Of a stretch of DNA of 64,000 bases, positions 36,732-46,382 are shown piece after piece (position 1 is the first letter of the stretch; each line of letters opens with the position of its first letter). The notes below the pieces were generated by a model, which ran no database searches, was not told the DNA's origin, and saw only the letters and a program-made list of their open reading frames with translations. Made by a program: the position numbers and the translations under genes. Origin of the DNA: Dryocola sp051307055 (GTDB taxonomy: Bacteria > Pseudomonadota > Gammaproteobacteria > Enterobacterales > Enterobacteriaceae); the NCBI RefSeq assembly GCF_051307055.1, contig NZ_CP149994.1, forward strand, positions 3,720,001 to 3,784,000. Reading direction: 5' to 3'.

Positions 36732-36962
36732 AATCAACCTGTTCCTTGCGGGGTTACCGCATACCTTGAGCTTCAAACCAGTAAGCAGGCAAATTTTCGT
36801 TTACCCACTGAAGCGGGTGAGAATACTAACCAAAGCAGCAGTGGTGCGCAAGGGCAATTTCTTAACATCGCACCGATTGCAGAAAAAAAGAGCAATACGC
36901 CAATTTTTGCTTACAAAACAGGCGGCGGGCGCCGCCTTTTTGTGCAGTCCGGCTCCGTATGA

Positions 36963-38300
36963 TTAAACAGATTTGACTGCATCCGCGATACGATTGGCAT
37001 ACTCCGTTACCAGAGCATTATCTTCGCCTTCCACCATCACTCGAATTAATGGCTCCGTACCGGATTTACGCAGCAGAACGCGCCCGCGATTACCCAGCGC
37101 TTCTTCCACTTCAGCGGTCGCTTTTTTCACGCTCTCATGTTCCAGCGGATCGCCACTGCCTGCTGTAAACCGCACGTTCACCAGAATTTGCGGGAAGAGT
37201 TTCATTCCGCTGCAAAGGTCGTGCAGGCTCATGTGGTTGCGAACCATAGCTGTTAGCACTTGCAAACCTGCGACGATACCGTCACCGGTAGTGGTTTTAT
37301 CAAGCAGAATGATATGGCCGGAGTTTTCCGCGCCGATTCTCCAGCCCTTTTCCTGCAGCTTTTCCAGCACGTAGCGATCGCCCACTTTCGCACGGGCAAA
37401 CGGGATACCAAGCTGTTTGAGCGCCAGCTCAAGGCCCATATTGCTCATCAGCGTGCCCACGGCGCCGCCGCGCAGCTGGCCCTGGCGCAGCCCTTCACGA
37501 GCGATAATGTAGAGGATCTGGTCGCCGTCTACTTTAAGGCCCTGGTTATCAACCATGATGACGCGATCGCCGTCGCCGTCAAATGCGATACCGAGGTCGG
37601 CCTTTTCCGCCAGCACCCTTTCCTGCAACATGCGAACGTCTGTTGCGCCGCATTTTTCATTGATGTTGACGCCGTCAGGCTCACAGCCAACGGCGATAAC
37701 ATTTGCGCCCAGCTCACGCAGCACGTTCGGCGCGATGTGGTAGGTTGCGCCGTTGGCGCAGTCCACAACAATTTTTAATCCGTTCAGGCTCAGTTCGTTC
37801 GGGAAAGTGCCTTTGCAAAATTCGATATAACGTCCGGCGGCATCAACGATGCGGCTGGCTTTACCCAGCTCGGCGGAATCTACGCAGGTGATCTCTTTTT
37901 CCATTTCCGCTTCAATGGCTTCTTCCACTTCGTCAGGCAGTTTGGTGCCGTCGATGGAGAAGAATTTAATCCCGTTATCGTAAAAAGGATTATGGGAAGC
38001 GGAGATAACGATGCCAGCTTCAGCGCGGAACGCACGCGTCAGATAAGCGACAGCAGGCGTCGGCATCGGGCCGGTAAAAGAGGCAGACAGCCCGGCCGCG
38101 GCCAGCCCGGCTTCGAGGGCGGATTCCAGCATATAGCCGGAAATGCGCGTGTCTTTCCCGATGATGATTTTACGCGATCCGTGACGTGCCAGAACTTTAC
38201 CCGCCGCCCAGCCCAGCTTCAGAACGAAATCAGGCGTGACTGGACTATCGCCGACGCGTCCACGAATGCCATCGGTGCCAAAATATTTACGGTTACTCAT
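36963..38300 (-). CDS. glmM: Phosphoglucosamine mutase GlmM
   Basis: It interconverts glucosamine-6-phosphate and glucosamine-1-phosphate for UDP-GlcNAc synthesis. The 445 residues carry the phosphoserine loop GIVISASHNP (active Ser about 102), the metal-binding DGDGDR, and the C-terminal phosphate-binding RKSGTEPLIRVMVEG. The ATG at 38300 overlaps the folP end by 8 bases, indicating translational coupling. Confidence 0.97.
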   Translation of the reverse strand: MSNRKYFGTDGIRGRVGDSPVTPDFVLKLGWAAGKVLARHGSRKIIIGKDTRISGYMLESALEAGLAAAGLSASFTGPMPTPAVAYLTRAFRAEAGIVISASHNPFYDNGIKFFSIDGTKLPDEVEEAIEAEMEKEITCVDSAELGKASRIVDAAGRYIEFCKGTFPNELSLNGLKIVVDCANGATYHIAPNVLRELGANVIAVGCEPDGVNINEKCGATDVRMLQERVLAEKADLGIAFDGDGDRVIMVDNQGLKVDGDQILYIIAREGLRQGQLRGGAVGTLMSNMGLELALKQLGIPFARAKVGDRYVLEKLQEKGWRIGAENSGHIILLDKTTTGDGIVAGLQVLTAMVRNHMSLHDLCSGMKLFPQILVNVRFTAGSGDPLEHESVKKATAEVEEALGNRGRVLLRKSGTEPLIRVMVEGEDNALVTEYANRIADAVKSV

Positions 38301-39141
38301 AGCGTTTGTTTTCCTTCGCTGAAAGTGTGGCTTCAACCACGCGCATAGCTTCTACGGTTTCTTTCACGTCGTGCACCCGGATGATATGCGCCCCCTGCAT
38401 TGCCGCAACGACAGCGCAAGCGAGACTGCCGCTCAGGCGCTGATCCGGTCCGACATTAAGCAGTTGGCCAACCATTGATTTACGCGACATTCCAACCAAC
38501 AGCGGCAAGCCAAAGTGATGGAATTCTGAAAGTCGGGCAAGAAGTTGGTAATTATGGCTAAGATTTTTACCGAAACCGAAGCCCGGGTCGAGCAACAATT
38601 TTTCTTTTGCGATACCTGCCGCCTCGCAACGGGCAATGTGTTCAATAAAGAAGCGATTTACCTCTTCAAAAACATCTGTATAGCGCGGCGCCAGCTGCAT
38701 ATTTTTAGGGTTTCCCTGCATGTGCATCAGGCAAACCGGCAACCCCGTTTCGGCGGCGGCTTCCAGCGCGCCCGGTTCAGTCAGGGAACGAATATCGTTG
38801 ATGATATGCGCCCCGACGCGTGCCGATTCGCGCATTACTTCGGGCCTGGACGTATCAACAGAGATCCATATTTCGAACCGCTGCGCAATCGCCTCAACGA
38901 CTGGAATCACTCGCGCCAGCTCATCCTCCACGCTCACCTCAGCCGCTCCCGGACGCGTTGATTCACCGCCGATATCAATAATTGTCGCCCCGGCGTTAAT
39001 CATCGCATTAGCGTGCTTTACCGCCTCAACCAGCGAGTTGTGCTTTCCCCCGTCGGAAAACGAATCCGGAGTAACGTTTAAAATGCCCATAACGTGAGGA
39101 TGGGAGAGATCGAGCGCGCTGCCCTGGGCGGTGAGTTTCAT
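38293..39141 (-). CDS. folP: Dihydropteroate synthase FolP
   Basis: It joins p-aminobenzoate to dihydropterin pyrophosphate in folate synthesis and is the sulfonamide target. The 282-residue TIM barrel has MGILNVTPDSFSDGG, the GGESTRPGA loop, and the substrate-binding GMSRKSM block. All look wild type at the usual resistance region (loop near residue 28 and SRK), judged by eye. ATG 39141; it lies downstream of ftsH after a strong terminator. Confidence 0.97.
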   Translation of the reverse strand: MKLTAQGSALDLSHPHVMGILNVTPDSFSDGGKHNSLVEAVKHANAMINAGATIIDIGGESTRPGAAEVSVEDELARVIPVVEAIAQRFEIWISVDTSRPEVMRESARVGAHIINDIRSLTEPGALEAAAETGLPVCLMHMQGNPKNMQLAPRYTDVFEEVNRFFIEHIARCEAAGIAKEKLLLDPGFGFGKNLSHNYQLLARLSEFHHFGLPLLVGMSRKSMVGQLLNVGPDQRLSGSLACAVVAAMQGAHIIRVHDVKETVEAMRVVEATLSAKENKRYE

Positions 39142-39181
39142 CAAAATTCCTCTGAATCGGCTTTGTTTAAGACAAAAACAA

Positions 39182-39206
39182 AAACCCCGGGACCGGCCCG
39201 GGGTTT
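39182..39206 (-). terminator. Terminator between ftsH and folP
   Basis: A perfect 10-bp stem aaaccccggg/cccggggttt is followed on the minus strand by a T-rich run (tttttgtttttg). It ends rlmE-ftsH transcripts ahead of folP-glmM. Confidence 0.88.
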
Positions 39207-39241
39207 AGATTACTTACTGCAAAACACAGATCGGACTCGGC

Positions 39242-41179
39242 TTACTTATCGCCCAGCTGTTCTGACATGGTGTTACCAGGATTCGGCGTGCGCGGTTCAT
39301 CGACCGGACGCGGTGCACGTGGTGTACCGTTGTTATCAGAATTGTTGCTGCCGTTATTCGACTCATCCCAACCCGCTGGCGGACGCACATCGCGGCGAGC
39401 CATCAGATCGTCAATCTGCGGCGCATCGATGGTTTCATACTTCATCAGTGCGTCCTTCATGGTGTGAAGGATATCCATGTTCTCATTCAGCAGCTGGCGA
39501 GCGCGAGCATAGTTACGCTCAATCAGCAGCTTCACTTCCTGATCGATGATACGCGCGGTCTCATCGGACATGTGTTTTGCTTTTGCTACGGAACGACCCA
39601 GGAATACTTCGCCCTCTTCTTCCGCATACAGCAGCGGACCAAGTTTTTCGGAGAAGCCCCACTGGGTGACCATATTGCGCGCCAGGTTAGTCGCGACTTT
39701 AATATCGTTAGACGCCCCGGTAGAAACATGCTCCGCGCCGTAGATGATCTCTTCCGCCAGACGACCGCCGTAAAGGGTTGAAATCTGGCTTTCCAGCTTC
39801 TGACGGCTGGCGCTGATTGCATCGCCCTCCGGCAGGAAGAAGGTTACGCCCAGCGCACGACCGCGTGGAATAATAGTTACTTTGTGCACCGGATCGTGTT
39901 CCGGCACCAGACGCCCGATAATGGCGTGGCCGGCTTCGTGATAGGCGGTGGATTCTTTCTGCGCTTCCGTCATCACCATGGAGCGACGTTCCGCACCCAT
40001 CATGATTTTGTCTTTCGCTTTTTCGAATTCAACCATCGAGACCACGCGTTTGTTGCCGCGGGCAGCAAACAGGGCAGCTTCGTTCACGAGGTTTGCAAGA
40101 TCCGCACCGGAGAAGCCTGGCGTACCGCGGGCAATGATTGCCGCATCGATATCGGGTGCCAGAGGCACACGGCGCATATGCACCTTCAGGATCTGCTCAC
40201 GACCACGTACGTCTGGCAGACCGACCACAACCTGACGGTCGAAACGGCCTGGACGCAGCAATGCCGGGTCAAGTACGTCCGGACGGTTAGTCGCGGCGAT
40301 AACGATGATACCTTCGTTGCCTTCGAAACCATCCATCTCAACCAGCATCTGGTTTAACGTCTGCTCGCGTTCATCGTGACCGCCGCCCAGGCCTGCGCCA
40401 CGCTGACGGCCTACGGCATCGATTTCATCGATAAAGATGATGCACGGTGCGGCCTTCTTCGCCTGCTCGAACATGTCACGCACGCGGGATGCGCCAACGC
40501 CGACGAACATTTCAACGAAGTCAGAACCGGATATGGTAAAGAATGGCACTTTCGCTTCACCCGCGATGGCTTTCGCCAGCAGGGTTTTACCGGTACCCGG
40601 AGGGCCAACCATCAGCACGCCTTTCGGGATTTTGCCGCCCAGCTTCTGGAAACGGCTCGGCTCACGAAGGTACTCAACCAGCTCAGCCACCTCTTCTTTT
40701 GCTTCGTCACAGCCTGCAACGTCGGCAAAAGTGGTTTTGATTTGGTCTTCGGTGAGCATACGCGCCTTGCTCTTGCCGAACGACATGGCGCCTTTGCCAC
40801 CGCCGCCCTGCATCTGGCGCATAAAGAAGATCCAGACCCCAATCAACAACAGCATCGGGAACCAGGAAATAAAGATAGAAGCCAGCAAGCTCGGCTCTTC
40901 AGGCGGCTCGCCTACCACTTTAACGTTCTTGGTCAGCAGATTATCAAGCAGCTTGGGATCGTTAACGGGGATGTAAGTCGTGTATCGGTTACTATCTTTC
41001 TTGGTAACGTTGATTTCACGTCCATTGATACGCGCTTCGCGAACCTGGTCCTGATTCACTTCAGACAGGAAAGTGGAATAATCCACCCTACGGCCGTTTG
41101 ACTCGCTGGGCCCAAAGCTCTGGAACACAGACATCAGCACAACCGCGATGACCAGCCAGAGTATTAGGTTTTTCGCCAT
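39242..41179 (-). CDS. ftsH: Membrane AAA+ zinc metalloprotease FtsH
   Basis: An inner-membrane ATP-dependent hexameric protease that degrades LpxC, sigma-32 and misassembled membrane proteins. The 645-residue protein has two N-terminal transmembrane segments flanking a periplasmic loop, Walker A GPPGTGKT, Walker B CIIFIDEID, the SRH region and the zinc site HEAGH. ATG 41179 is used; an upstream TTG at 41188 gives the alternative start seen in older annotations. It is cotranscribed with rlmE. Confidence 0.97.
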   Translation of the reverse strand: MAKNLILWLVIAVVLMSVFQSFGPSESNGRRVDYSTFLSEVNQDQVREARINGREINVTKKDSNRYTTYIPVNDPKLLDNLLTKNVKVVGEPPEEPSLLASIFISWFPMLLLIGVWIFFMRQMQGGGGKGAMSFGKSKARMLTEDQIKTTFADVAGCDEAKEEVAELVEYLREPSRFQKLGGKIPKGVLMVGPPGTGKTLLAKAIAGEAKVPFFTISGSDFVEMFVGVGASRVRDMFEQAKKAAPCIIFIDEIDAVGRQRGAGLGGGHDEREQTLNQMLVEMDGFEGNEGIIVIAATNRPDVLDPALLRPGRFDRQVVVGLPDVRGREQILKVHMRRVPLAPDIDAAIIARGTPGFSGADLANLVNEAALFAARGNKRVVSMVEFEKAKDKIMMGAERRSMVMTEAQKESTAYHEAGHAIIGRLVPEHDPVHKVTIIPRGRALGVTFFLPEGDAISASRQKLESQISTLYGGRLAEEIIYGAEHVSTGASNDIKVATNLARNMVTQWGFSEKLGPLLYAEEEGEVFLGRSVAKAKHMSDETARIIDQEVKLLIERNYARARQLLNENMDILHTMKDALMKYETIDAPQIDDLMARRDVRPPAGWDESNNGSNNSDNNGTPRAPRPVDEPRTPNPGNTMSEQLGDK

Positions 41180-41235
41180 GTCACTCAAGGGATTAACCTC
41201 ATATTACAACTGTGTTAACAAACAGCGTCAGGGTA

Positions 41236-41865
41236 CTATACTTTGCGCCCGGTCGCTACAATGTACACTTCACGTGAGCGGGCACGAGAAGAGTCCGGTT
41301 TACGAACTTTCACCTTCGTAAACAGGGAGCGAATTTCTCGCAGGTATTCATCGAAACCTTCGCCTTGAAACACTTTCACTACAAAACTTCCGCCCGGCGC
41401 CAGAACGTCACGGCACATTTCCAGTGCCAGTTCTACCAGATACATAGCGCGAGGAATATCTACTGCCGGTGTCCCGCTCATGTTTGGTGCCATATCTGAC
41501 ATGACAACCTGAACTTTACTGTCACCAACACGATCCAGCAGGGCCTTGACGACTAATTCATCACGAAAATCGCCCTGAAGGAAATCCACACCAACGATAG
41601 GATCCATTGGTAAAAGATCGCAAGCGATGATTCGCCCTTGATTCCCGATCTCTGTCACAACGTACTGTGACCAGCCTCCGGGAGCAGCGCCAAGATCGAC
41701 AACCGTCATACCTGGCTTAAAAAGTTTGTCACTTTGCTGTATTTCATCAAGTTTAAACCAGGCACGGGAACGCAACCCCTTTTTCTGCGCCTGAAGTACA
41801 TATTTATCGCTAAAGTGTTCCTGCAGCCAGCGACTGGAGCTGGCAGAACGCTTTTTACCTGTCAT
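41236..41865 (-). CDS. rlmE: 23S rRNA 2'-O-methyltransferase RlmE
   Basis: It methylates U2552 in the A loop of 23S rRNA, a late heat-inducible step of 50S assembly. The 209-residue protein has the SAM-binding motif VVDLGAAPGGWSQY and the K-D-K-E tetrad of RrmJ enzymes, visible in part as KLDEIQQSDKLF, SDMAPNMSG and FVVKVFQGEG. ATG 41865 (MTGKKRS). It is divergent from yhbY. Confidence 0.96.
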   Translation of the reverse strand: MTGKKRSASSSRWLQEHFSDKYVLQAQKKGLRSRAWFKLDEIQQSDKLFKPGMTVVDLGAAPGGWSQYVVTEIGNQGRIIACDLLPMDPIVGVDFLQGDFRDELVVKALLDRVGDSKVQVVMSDMAPNMSGTPAVDIPRAMYLVELALEMCRDVLAPGGSFVVKVFQGEGFDEYLREIRSLFTKVKVRKPDSSRARSREVYIVATGRKV

Positions 41866-41990
41866 CTCAAATTCCAACTTTGTTCATCGTGAGTGGCAGA
41901 CTGTTAAAAATCAGCACAGCCGATTTGGCGATACACTGGAGATGGCGGTAGAATGAACCGTTTTCAATCCCAACGTAAGCAAATAATACG

Positions 41991-42284
41991 ATGAATCTGA
42001 GTACTAAACAAAAACAGCACCTGAAAGGTCTTGCTCATCCACTCAAGCCGGTCGTCATGCTTGGCAATAATGGTTTGACCGAAGGGGTACTGGCCGAGAT
42101 TGAACAAGCACTTGGGCACCATGAGTTAATCAAGGTCAAAGTCGCAACGGAAGATCGTGAGACAAAAACCCTGATAGTGGATGCCATCGTGCGGGAAACC
42201 GGCGCCTGTAATGTACAGGTCATCGGTAAAACGCTGGTGCTTTATCGCCCGTCTAAAGAGCGTAAAATTTCTCTGCCAAAGTAA
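41991..42284 (+). CDS. yhbY: Ribosome assembly RNA-binding protein YhbY
   Basis: A 97-residue CRM-domain protein associated with pre-50S particles. It shows the GxxG-like loop VVMLGNNGLTEGV and the IKVKV strand, matching K-12 YhbY in length. It is divergent from rlmE and converges on greA at a shared terminator. Confidence 0.94.
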   Translation: MNLSTKQKQHLKGLAHPLKPVVMLGNNGLTEGVLAEIEQALGHHELIKVKVATEDRETKTLIVDAIVRETGACNVQVIGKTLVLYRPSKERKISLPK

Positions 42285-42321
42285 GCGCAGAGGAGCAAAA
42301 TGCCACGCTCTGTTAGCTGAT

Positions 42322-42345
42322 AAAAGGCCGCTATGCGGCCTTTTT
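42322..42345. terminator. Bidirectional terminator between yhbY and greA
   Basis: The stem aaaaggccgc/gcggcctttt with a tat loop is flanked by five T on the plus side and A/T residues on the minus side, between convergent genes. Confidence 0.88.
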
Positions 42346-42389
42346 CCTTTCTTTACAATACGCCACGCCGGCAATCAGCTTAGCAGAAA

Positions 42390-42866
42390 TTATAAATACT
42401 CCACCTTGACGATCTCGAACTCGACGTCGCCGCCCGGAGTACGGATCACCACAACGTCATCCTGCTCTTTCCCCACCAGACCGCGAGCGATAGGTGAATT
42501 AACAGAAATAAGATTCTGTTTAAAATCAGCCTCATCATCGCCCACAATGCGATAAGCCTGCTCTTCATCGTTCTCAAGATTCAGCACGGTCACCGTGGCA
42601 CCAAAAATTACACGGCCATTGTTAGGCATTTTGGTGACGTCGATAACCTGGGCGTTAGATAGCTTGGCTTCGATATCCTGAATACGGCCTTCGCAGAAAC
42701 CCTGCTGCTCGCGCGCCGCATGGTATTCAGCATTTTCTTTCAGGTCGCCATGCTCACGAGCATCGGCGATTGCGGCAATGATTTCCGGGCGGCGAACTGA
42801 CTTCAGGAAGTCGAGTTCTTCGCGTAATCTTTCTGCGCCACGTAAGGTCATCGGAATAGGTTGCAT
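42390..42866 (-). CDS. greA: Transcript cleavage factor GreA
   Basis: It rescues backtracked RNA polymerase by inserting its coiled-coil tip in the secondary channel. The 158-residue product has the coiled coil at about residues 1-75 with the acidic tip REHGDLKENAEYHAARE, followed by the FKBP-like C-terminal domain. The 244-base interval to dacB contains its promoters; the K-12 leader gives small GraL transcripts, not verified here. Confidence 0.97.
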   Translation of the reverse strand: MQPIPMTLRGAERLREELDFLKSVRRPEIIAAIADAREHGDLKENAEYHAAREQQGFCEGRIQDIEAKLSNAQVIDVTKMPNNGRVIFGATVTVLNLENDEEQAYRIVGDDEADFKQNLISVNSPIARGLVGKEQDDVVVIRTPGGDVEFEIVKVEYL

Positions 42867-43110
42867 TTGTTATACCTCTTAAAAACTGTCCTGTTCAGCA
42901 CGGCCTTCAGTTGTGCTGACTTAAGAGCATAGCCAGAGCATTCGCCTGACAACAAATAAAAGAAAACTGACCCGGAGCAAAGCCCCAGGTCAGGAACGGT
43001 TTTCAATTTGATACGTATTTTACCCTGGAGTTCCACAAGGGTCATCGTTTACTTTGCACCGCGATGCACCGTAGTATGGCTGCACGTTTCCAGGCTGTTA
43101 ACGCGAGATT

Positions 43111-44544
43111 ATGCGATTTTTTAGATTTGTCATTGGATTGACCAGTGCAGTGGTATTGAACGTTCAGGCCGCCAACGTTGAAGAATACACCTCCCAGTTA
43201 CCTGACGGGGCAAACCTGGCGCTGATGGTGCAGAAGGTGGGTGCTCAGGCTCCGACGATTGATTATCACAGTCAGCAAATGGCCCTGCCGGCCAGCACGC
43301 AGAAAGTGATCACTGCGCTGGCGGCGCTGCTGCAGCTTGGGCCAGATTTCCGCTTTACCACGACCCTTGAAAGCCATGCTCAGGTGAGCAACGGCGTGCT
43401 AAATGGCGACCTTGTGGCGCGATTTGGCGGCGATCCGACGCTAAAACGTCAGGATATTCGCAATATGGTCGCCGTGCTGAAAAAGTCCGGCATCCGGCAG
43501 ATTCAGGGAAATGTGCTGATCGACACCTCCGTGTTTGCCAGCCACGATAAAGCGCCCGGCTGGCCATGGAATGACATGACCCAGTGCTTCAGCGCGCCGC
43601 CGGCGGCGGCCATCGTTGACCGAAATTGCTTCTCCATTTCACTCTACAGCGCCCCAAAACCTGACGACCTGGCATTTGTGCGTATCGCCTCTTATTACCC
43701 GGTGCTGATGAACAGCCAGGTGAGAACCCTCGCCAAAGGTTCGCCGGATGCGCAGTATTGCGAACTGGACGTCGTACCCGGCGATCTCAATCGTTTCACT
43801 TTGACGGGCTGTATGACGCAACGAGCGGATCCGCTGCCGCTGGCGTTTGCCATTCAGGACGGGGCCAGCTACGCAGGCGCAATCCTCAAGGCCGAGTTAA
43901 AAGAAGCAGGCATCACCTATAGCGGCACGCTGCTACGCCAGACGCTGGTGAAGACGCCGGGCACGGTTATCGCCCGTAAAGAATCTGCTCCCTTGCATGA
44001 CCTGCTAAAAATCATGCTCAAAAAATCAGACAACATGATTGCCGATACCGTTTTCCGCACCATCGGCCATAATCGGTTTGGCGTGCCGGGCACATGGCGC
44101 GCTGGCGCAGACGCGGTGCGTCAGATCTTAAGCCAGAAAGCCGGTGTTAATTTAGGCAATACTATTCTGGTGGACGGTTCGGGATTATCCCGCCATAACT
44201 TAATTTCGCCGGCCACCATGATGCAGGTGCTGCAGTACATCGCGCAGAACGACACTCAGCTAAACTTCATCTCAATGCTGCCCTTAGCCGGTTACGATGG
44301 CTCGCTCCAGTATCGTGCTGGCCTCCATGCCGCAGGCGTGGATGGCAAAGTGTCCGCGAAAACAGGTTCCCTGCAGGGCGTCTATAACCTGGCCGGCTTC
44401 ATCACCACAGCCAGCGGTCAGCGGATGGCCTTTGTGCAGTATTTATCCGGCTATGCCGTAGAGCCTGCCGATCAACGTAACCGTCGTATCCCGTTAGTGC
44501 GCTTCGAAAGCCGCCTCTATAAGGATATCTACCAGAATAACTGA
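43111..44544 (+). CDS. dacB: D-alanyl-D-alanine carboxypeptidase/endopeptidase PBP4
   Basis: A periplasmic class C penicillin-binding protein that trims and cleaves peptidoglycan cross-links. The 477-residue precursor has a signal peptide ending VQA (about residue 20), SxxK motif Ser62-Thr-Gln-Lys65, SDN (KKSDNMIAD) and KTG (SAKTGSLQG). Its stop is 2 bases from the pmrA start, so dacB and pmrAB probably form one transcript. That differs from K-12, where obgE follows. Confidence 0.96.
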   Translation: MRFFRFVIGLTSAVVLNVQAANVEEYTSQLPDGANLALMVQKVGAQAPTIDYHSQQMALPASTQKVITALAALLQLGPDFRFTTTLESHAQVSNGVLNGDLVARFGGDPTLKRQDIRNMVAVLKKSGIRQIQGNVLIDTSVFASHDKAPGWPWNDMTQCFSAPPAAAIVDRNCFSISLYSAPKPDDLAFVRIASYYPVLMNSQVRTLAKGSPDAQYCELDVVPGDLNRFTLTGCMTQRADPLPLAFAIQDGASYAGAILKAELKEAGITYSGTLLRQTLVKTPGTVIARKESAPLHDLLKIMLKKSDNMIADTVFRTIGHNRFGVPGTWRAGADAVRQILSQKAGVNLGNTILVDGSGLSRHNLISPATMMQVLQYIAQNDTQLNFISMLPLAGYDGSLQYRAGLHAAGVDGKVSAKTGSLQGVYNLAGFITTASGQRMAFVQYLSGYAVEPADQRNRRIPLVRFESRLYKDIYQNN

Positions 44545-44546
44545 GC

Positions 44547-45209
44547 ATGAAACTGCTGATTGTTGAAGACGATTTACTGCTACAGGAAGGCCTGGCGCAA
44601 GCGCTGGGTAACGAAGGCTACGCGCTGGATTGCGCCGCTACCGCCGCTGAAGCTGACGCGTTAATACAAAGCGGCGAATACAGCCTGGTGATTCTGGATC
44701 TCGGCCTGCCGGATAAAGACGGCGCGACGCTGCTGAGCCAGTGGCGCCGCCGTGGCGTCAGCAACCCCGTACTGATCCTCACCGCACGCGATGCGCTTGA
44801 AGACCGGGTTAAAGGGCTGGATTCCGGCGCTGACGACTATCTGGTTAAACCCTTCGCGCTGGCGGAACTTCAGGCCCGCGCGCGGGCGCTAATCCGCCGC
44901 TATCAGGGACACAGCGATAATCTTTTACAGCAGGCTGACTTAACGCTCAACTTACAAACTCAGCAGGTTTTGCTGCAGGACCAGCCGCTGGAAATCACGC
45001 CGAAAGAATTCGCCCTTCTCACGCGCTTGATGATGCGCATCGGGCAGACGGTGCATCGTGAAACGCTACAGCAGGATATCTATAGCTGGCAGGACGATCC
45101 CGGTTCGAACACGCTTGAGGTGCACATTCACAATCTGCGCCGCAAATTAGGCAAAGAGCGTATCAAAACCGTGCGCGGCGTTGGCTACCGTCTGGAAAGC
45201 CGGGCATGA
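44547..45209 (+). CDS. pmrA: Response regulator PmrA/BasR
   Basis: An OmpR/PhoB-family regulator of 220 residues. The receiver has the acidic pair EDD (7-9), phospho-Asp51 in LVILDLGLPDKDG and the conserved Lys in YLVKPFAL. The winged-helix DNA-binding domain contains NTLEVHIHNLRRKLG. This block and the neighbouring kinase identify it as PmrA rather than QseB. PmrA activates lipid A modification genes (arn, eptA) giving polymyxin and Fe3+ resistance. No eptA is adjacent. Confidence 0.85.
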   Translation: MKLLIVEDDLLLQEGLAQALGNEGYALDCAATAAEADALIQSGEYSLVILDLGLPDKDGATLLSQWRRRGVSNPVLILTARDALEDRVKGLDSGADDYLVKPFALAELQARARALIRRYQGHSDNLLQQADLTLNLQTQQVLLQDQPLEITPKEFALLTRLMMRIGQTVHRETLQQDIYSWQDDPGSNTLEVHIHNLRRKLGKERIKTVRGVGYRLESRA

Positions 45210-46264
45210 ACAGCATGCGTCGGCGGCTAATGCTTCTGCTTGCGCTAATTCTTTTATTTTTCCAACTCGTTAGCGTGCTCTGGCTATGGCATGAAAGCCG
45301 GGAGCAAATCGGTTTCCTGGTAAATGAAACGCTCTCGGCCAAATCGCGTAACCAGCACGTTGAGAAAGAGATCCACGAAGCCATCGCCTCGCTGCTGGTG
45401 CCTTCGCTGGTGATGATTGGTTTTACGCTCTTCTTCTCCTTCTGGGCAATCACCTGGATTACGCGCCCTTTAAATCGTCTGCGCACAAGCCTTGCCAACC
45501 GCTCTGCGGATAACCTCTCTCCCGTGCCGATGTATTCAGACATGGAAGAGGTGGTGGCTGTGACCGGCTCGTTAAACCAGCTGCTGGGGCGTCTGGACCG
45601 TACCATTCAGCAGGAGCGCCTGTTTACCGCAGATGCCGCCCACGAGCTGCGCACGCCGCTGGCGGGCCTCAGACTGCATCTGGAACTGATGGCAAACGCG
45701 GGTAATCCGCAGGCGCCGATGCTTCTGGATCGCATCGATCAGCTGATGCACACCATCGAACAACTGCTGATGTTATCGAGAGCCGGCCAGGCGCTGGCGA
45801 GCGGGCACTACAGCACGCTGACATGGACCCGCGACATTATTGCGCCGCTGAAAATGGAGATGGATGAGATGGTGGCGCTGCGGCAACAATCTATAGAATG
45901 GCCGCAGGAAAGCGCCGATACAGTACAGGGGGATGCCGTATTGTTACGCCTGATGCTGCGCAACCTGCTGGAAAATGCCTCCCGTTACGGCCCGGAGCAA
46001 AGCGTGATTACCGTCTTCCTGACGCCGCAGAATGCGGGAACAGCGCTGACCGTAGCAGATCAGGGTCCCGGCATCAAAGAGGAACATCGCCAGACACTCA
46101 CCGAGCCTTTCCGACGTATGGACCAGCGCTACGGCGGCAGCGGGCTTGGTTTGAACATTGTCCTGCGCATCGTTCAGCTGCATCATGGAAAGCTTATGCT
46201 GGATAATCGCAGCGAATGCTCTGGCCTGAACGCCTGCTGCTGGTTGCCGACAAATATCCAATAA
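45206..46264 (+). CDS. pmrB: Sensor histidine kinase PmrB/BasS
   Basis: A 352-residue inner-membrane kinase with TM1 (about 10-28), a short periplasmic loop, TM2 (about 62-85), HAMP, phospho-His146 in FTADAAHELRTPL, and an HATPase domain (NLLENASRYG, DQGPGI, GGSGLGL). The periplasmic loop keeps two ExxE motifs (Glu30-Ser-Arg-Glu33 and Glu55-Ile-His-Glu58), the Fe3+-sensing motifs of Salmonella PmrB. The start overlaps the pmrA stop (ATGA). It should sense Fe3+, Al3+ or low pH. Confidence 0.87.
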   Translation: MNSMRRRLMLLLALILLFFQLVSVLWLWHESREQIGFLVNETLSAKSRNQHVEKEIHEAIASLLVPSLVMIGFTLFFSFWAITWITRPLNRLRTSLANRSADNLSPVPMYSDMEEVVAVTGSLNQLLGRLDRTIQQERLFTADAAHELRTPLAGLRLHLELMANAGNPQAPMLLDRIDQLMHTIEQLLMLSRAGQALASGHYSTLTWTRDIIAPLKMEMDEMVALRQQSIEWPQESADTVQGDAVLLRLMLRNLLENASRYGPEQSVITVFLTPQNAGTALTVADQGPGIKEEHRQTLTEPFRRMDQRYGGSGLGLNIVLRIVQLHHGKLMLDNRSECSGLNACCWLPTNIQ

Positions 46265-46267
46265 ATA

Positions 46268-46288
46268 AGGGCCGGAATGACCGGCCCT
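46268..46288. terminator. Stem-loop just after pmrB
   Basis: The stem agggccgg/ccggccct with an aatga loop starts 3 bases after the pmrB stop. The T run is poor. A near copy occurs at 46428-46451. Confidence 0.6.
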
Positions 46289-46349
46289 CCAGGCTAACGA
46301 CAGACTTTATGTTGATGAGTACTGAACGCGGGGCCCTTAAAATTAATTG

Positions 46350-46371
46350 GAAAATCAATTCATTGATTTTC
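46350..46371. repeat. AT-rich inverted repeat
   Basis: Perfect 9-bp arms gaaaatcaa/ttgattttc around ttca. Its role is unknown; it lies between the pmrB and obgE terminators. Confidence 0.4.
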
Positions 46372-46382
46372 GACCGATAAGC

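Noticed and set aside
44547..45209. Annotating the regulator as QseB
   Set aside because: QseB is similar, but the kinase next to it has the PmrB transmembrane/periplasmic signature with two ExxE motifs, and the NTLEVHIHNLR block matches PmrA.
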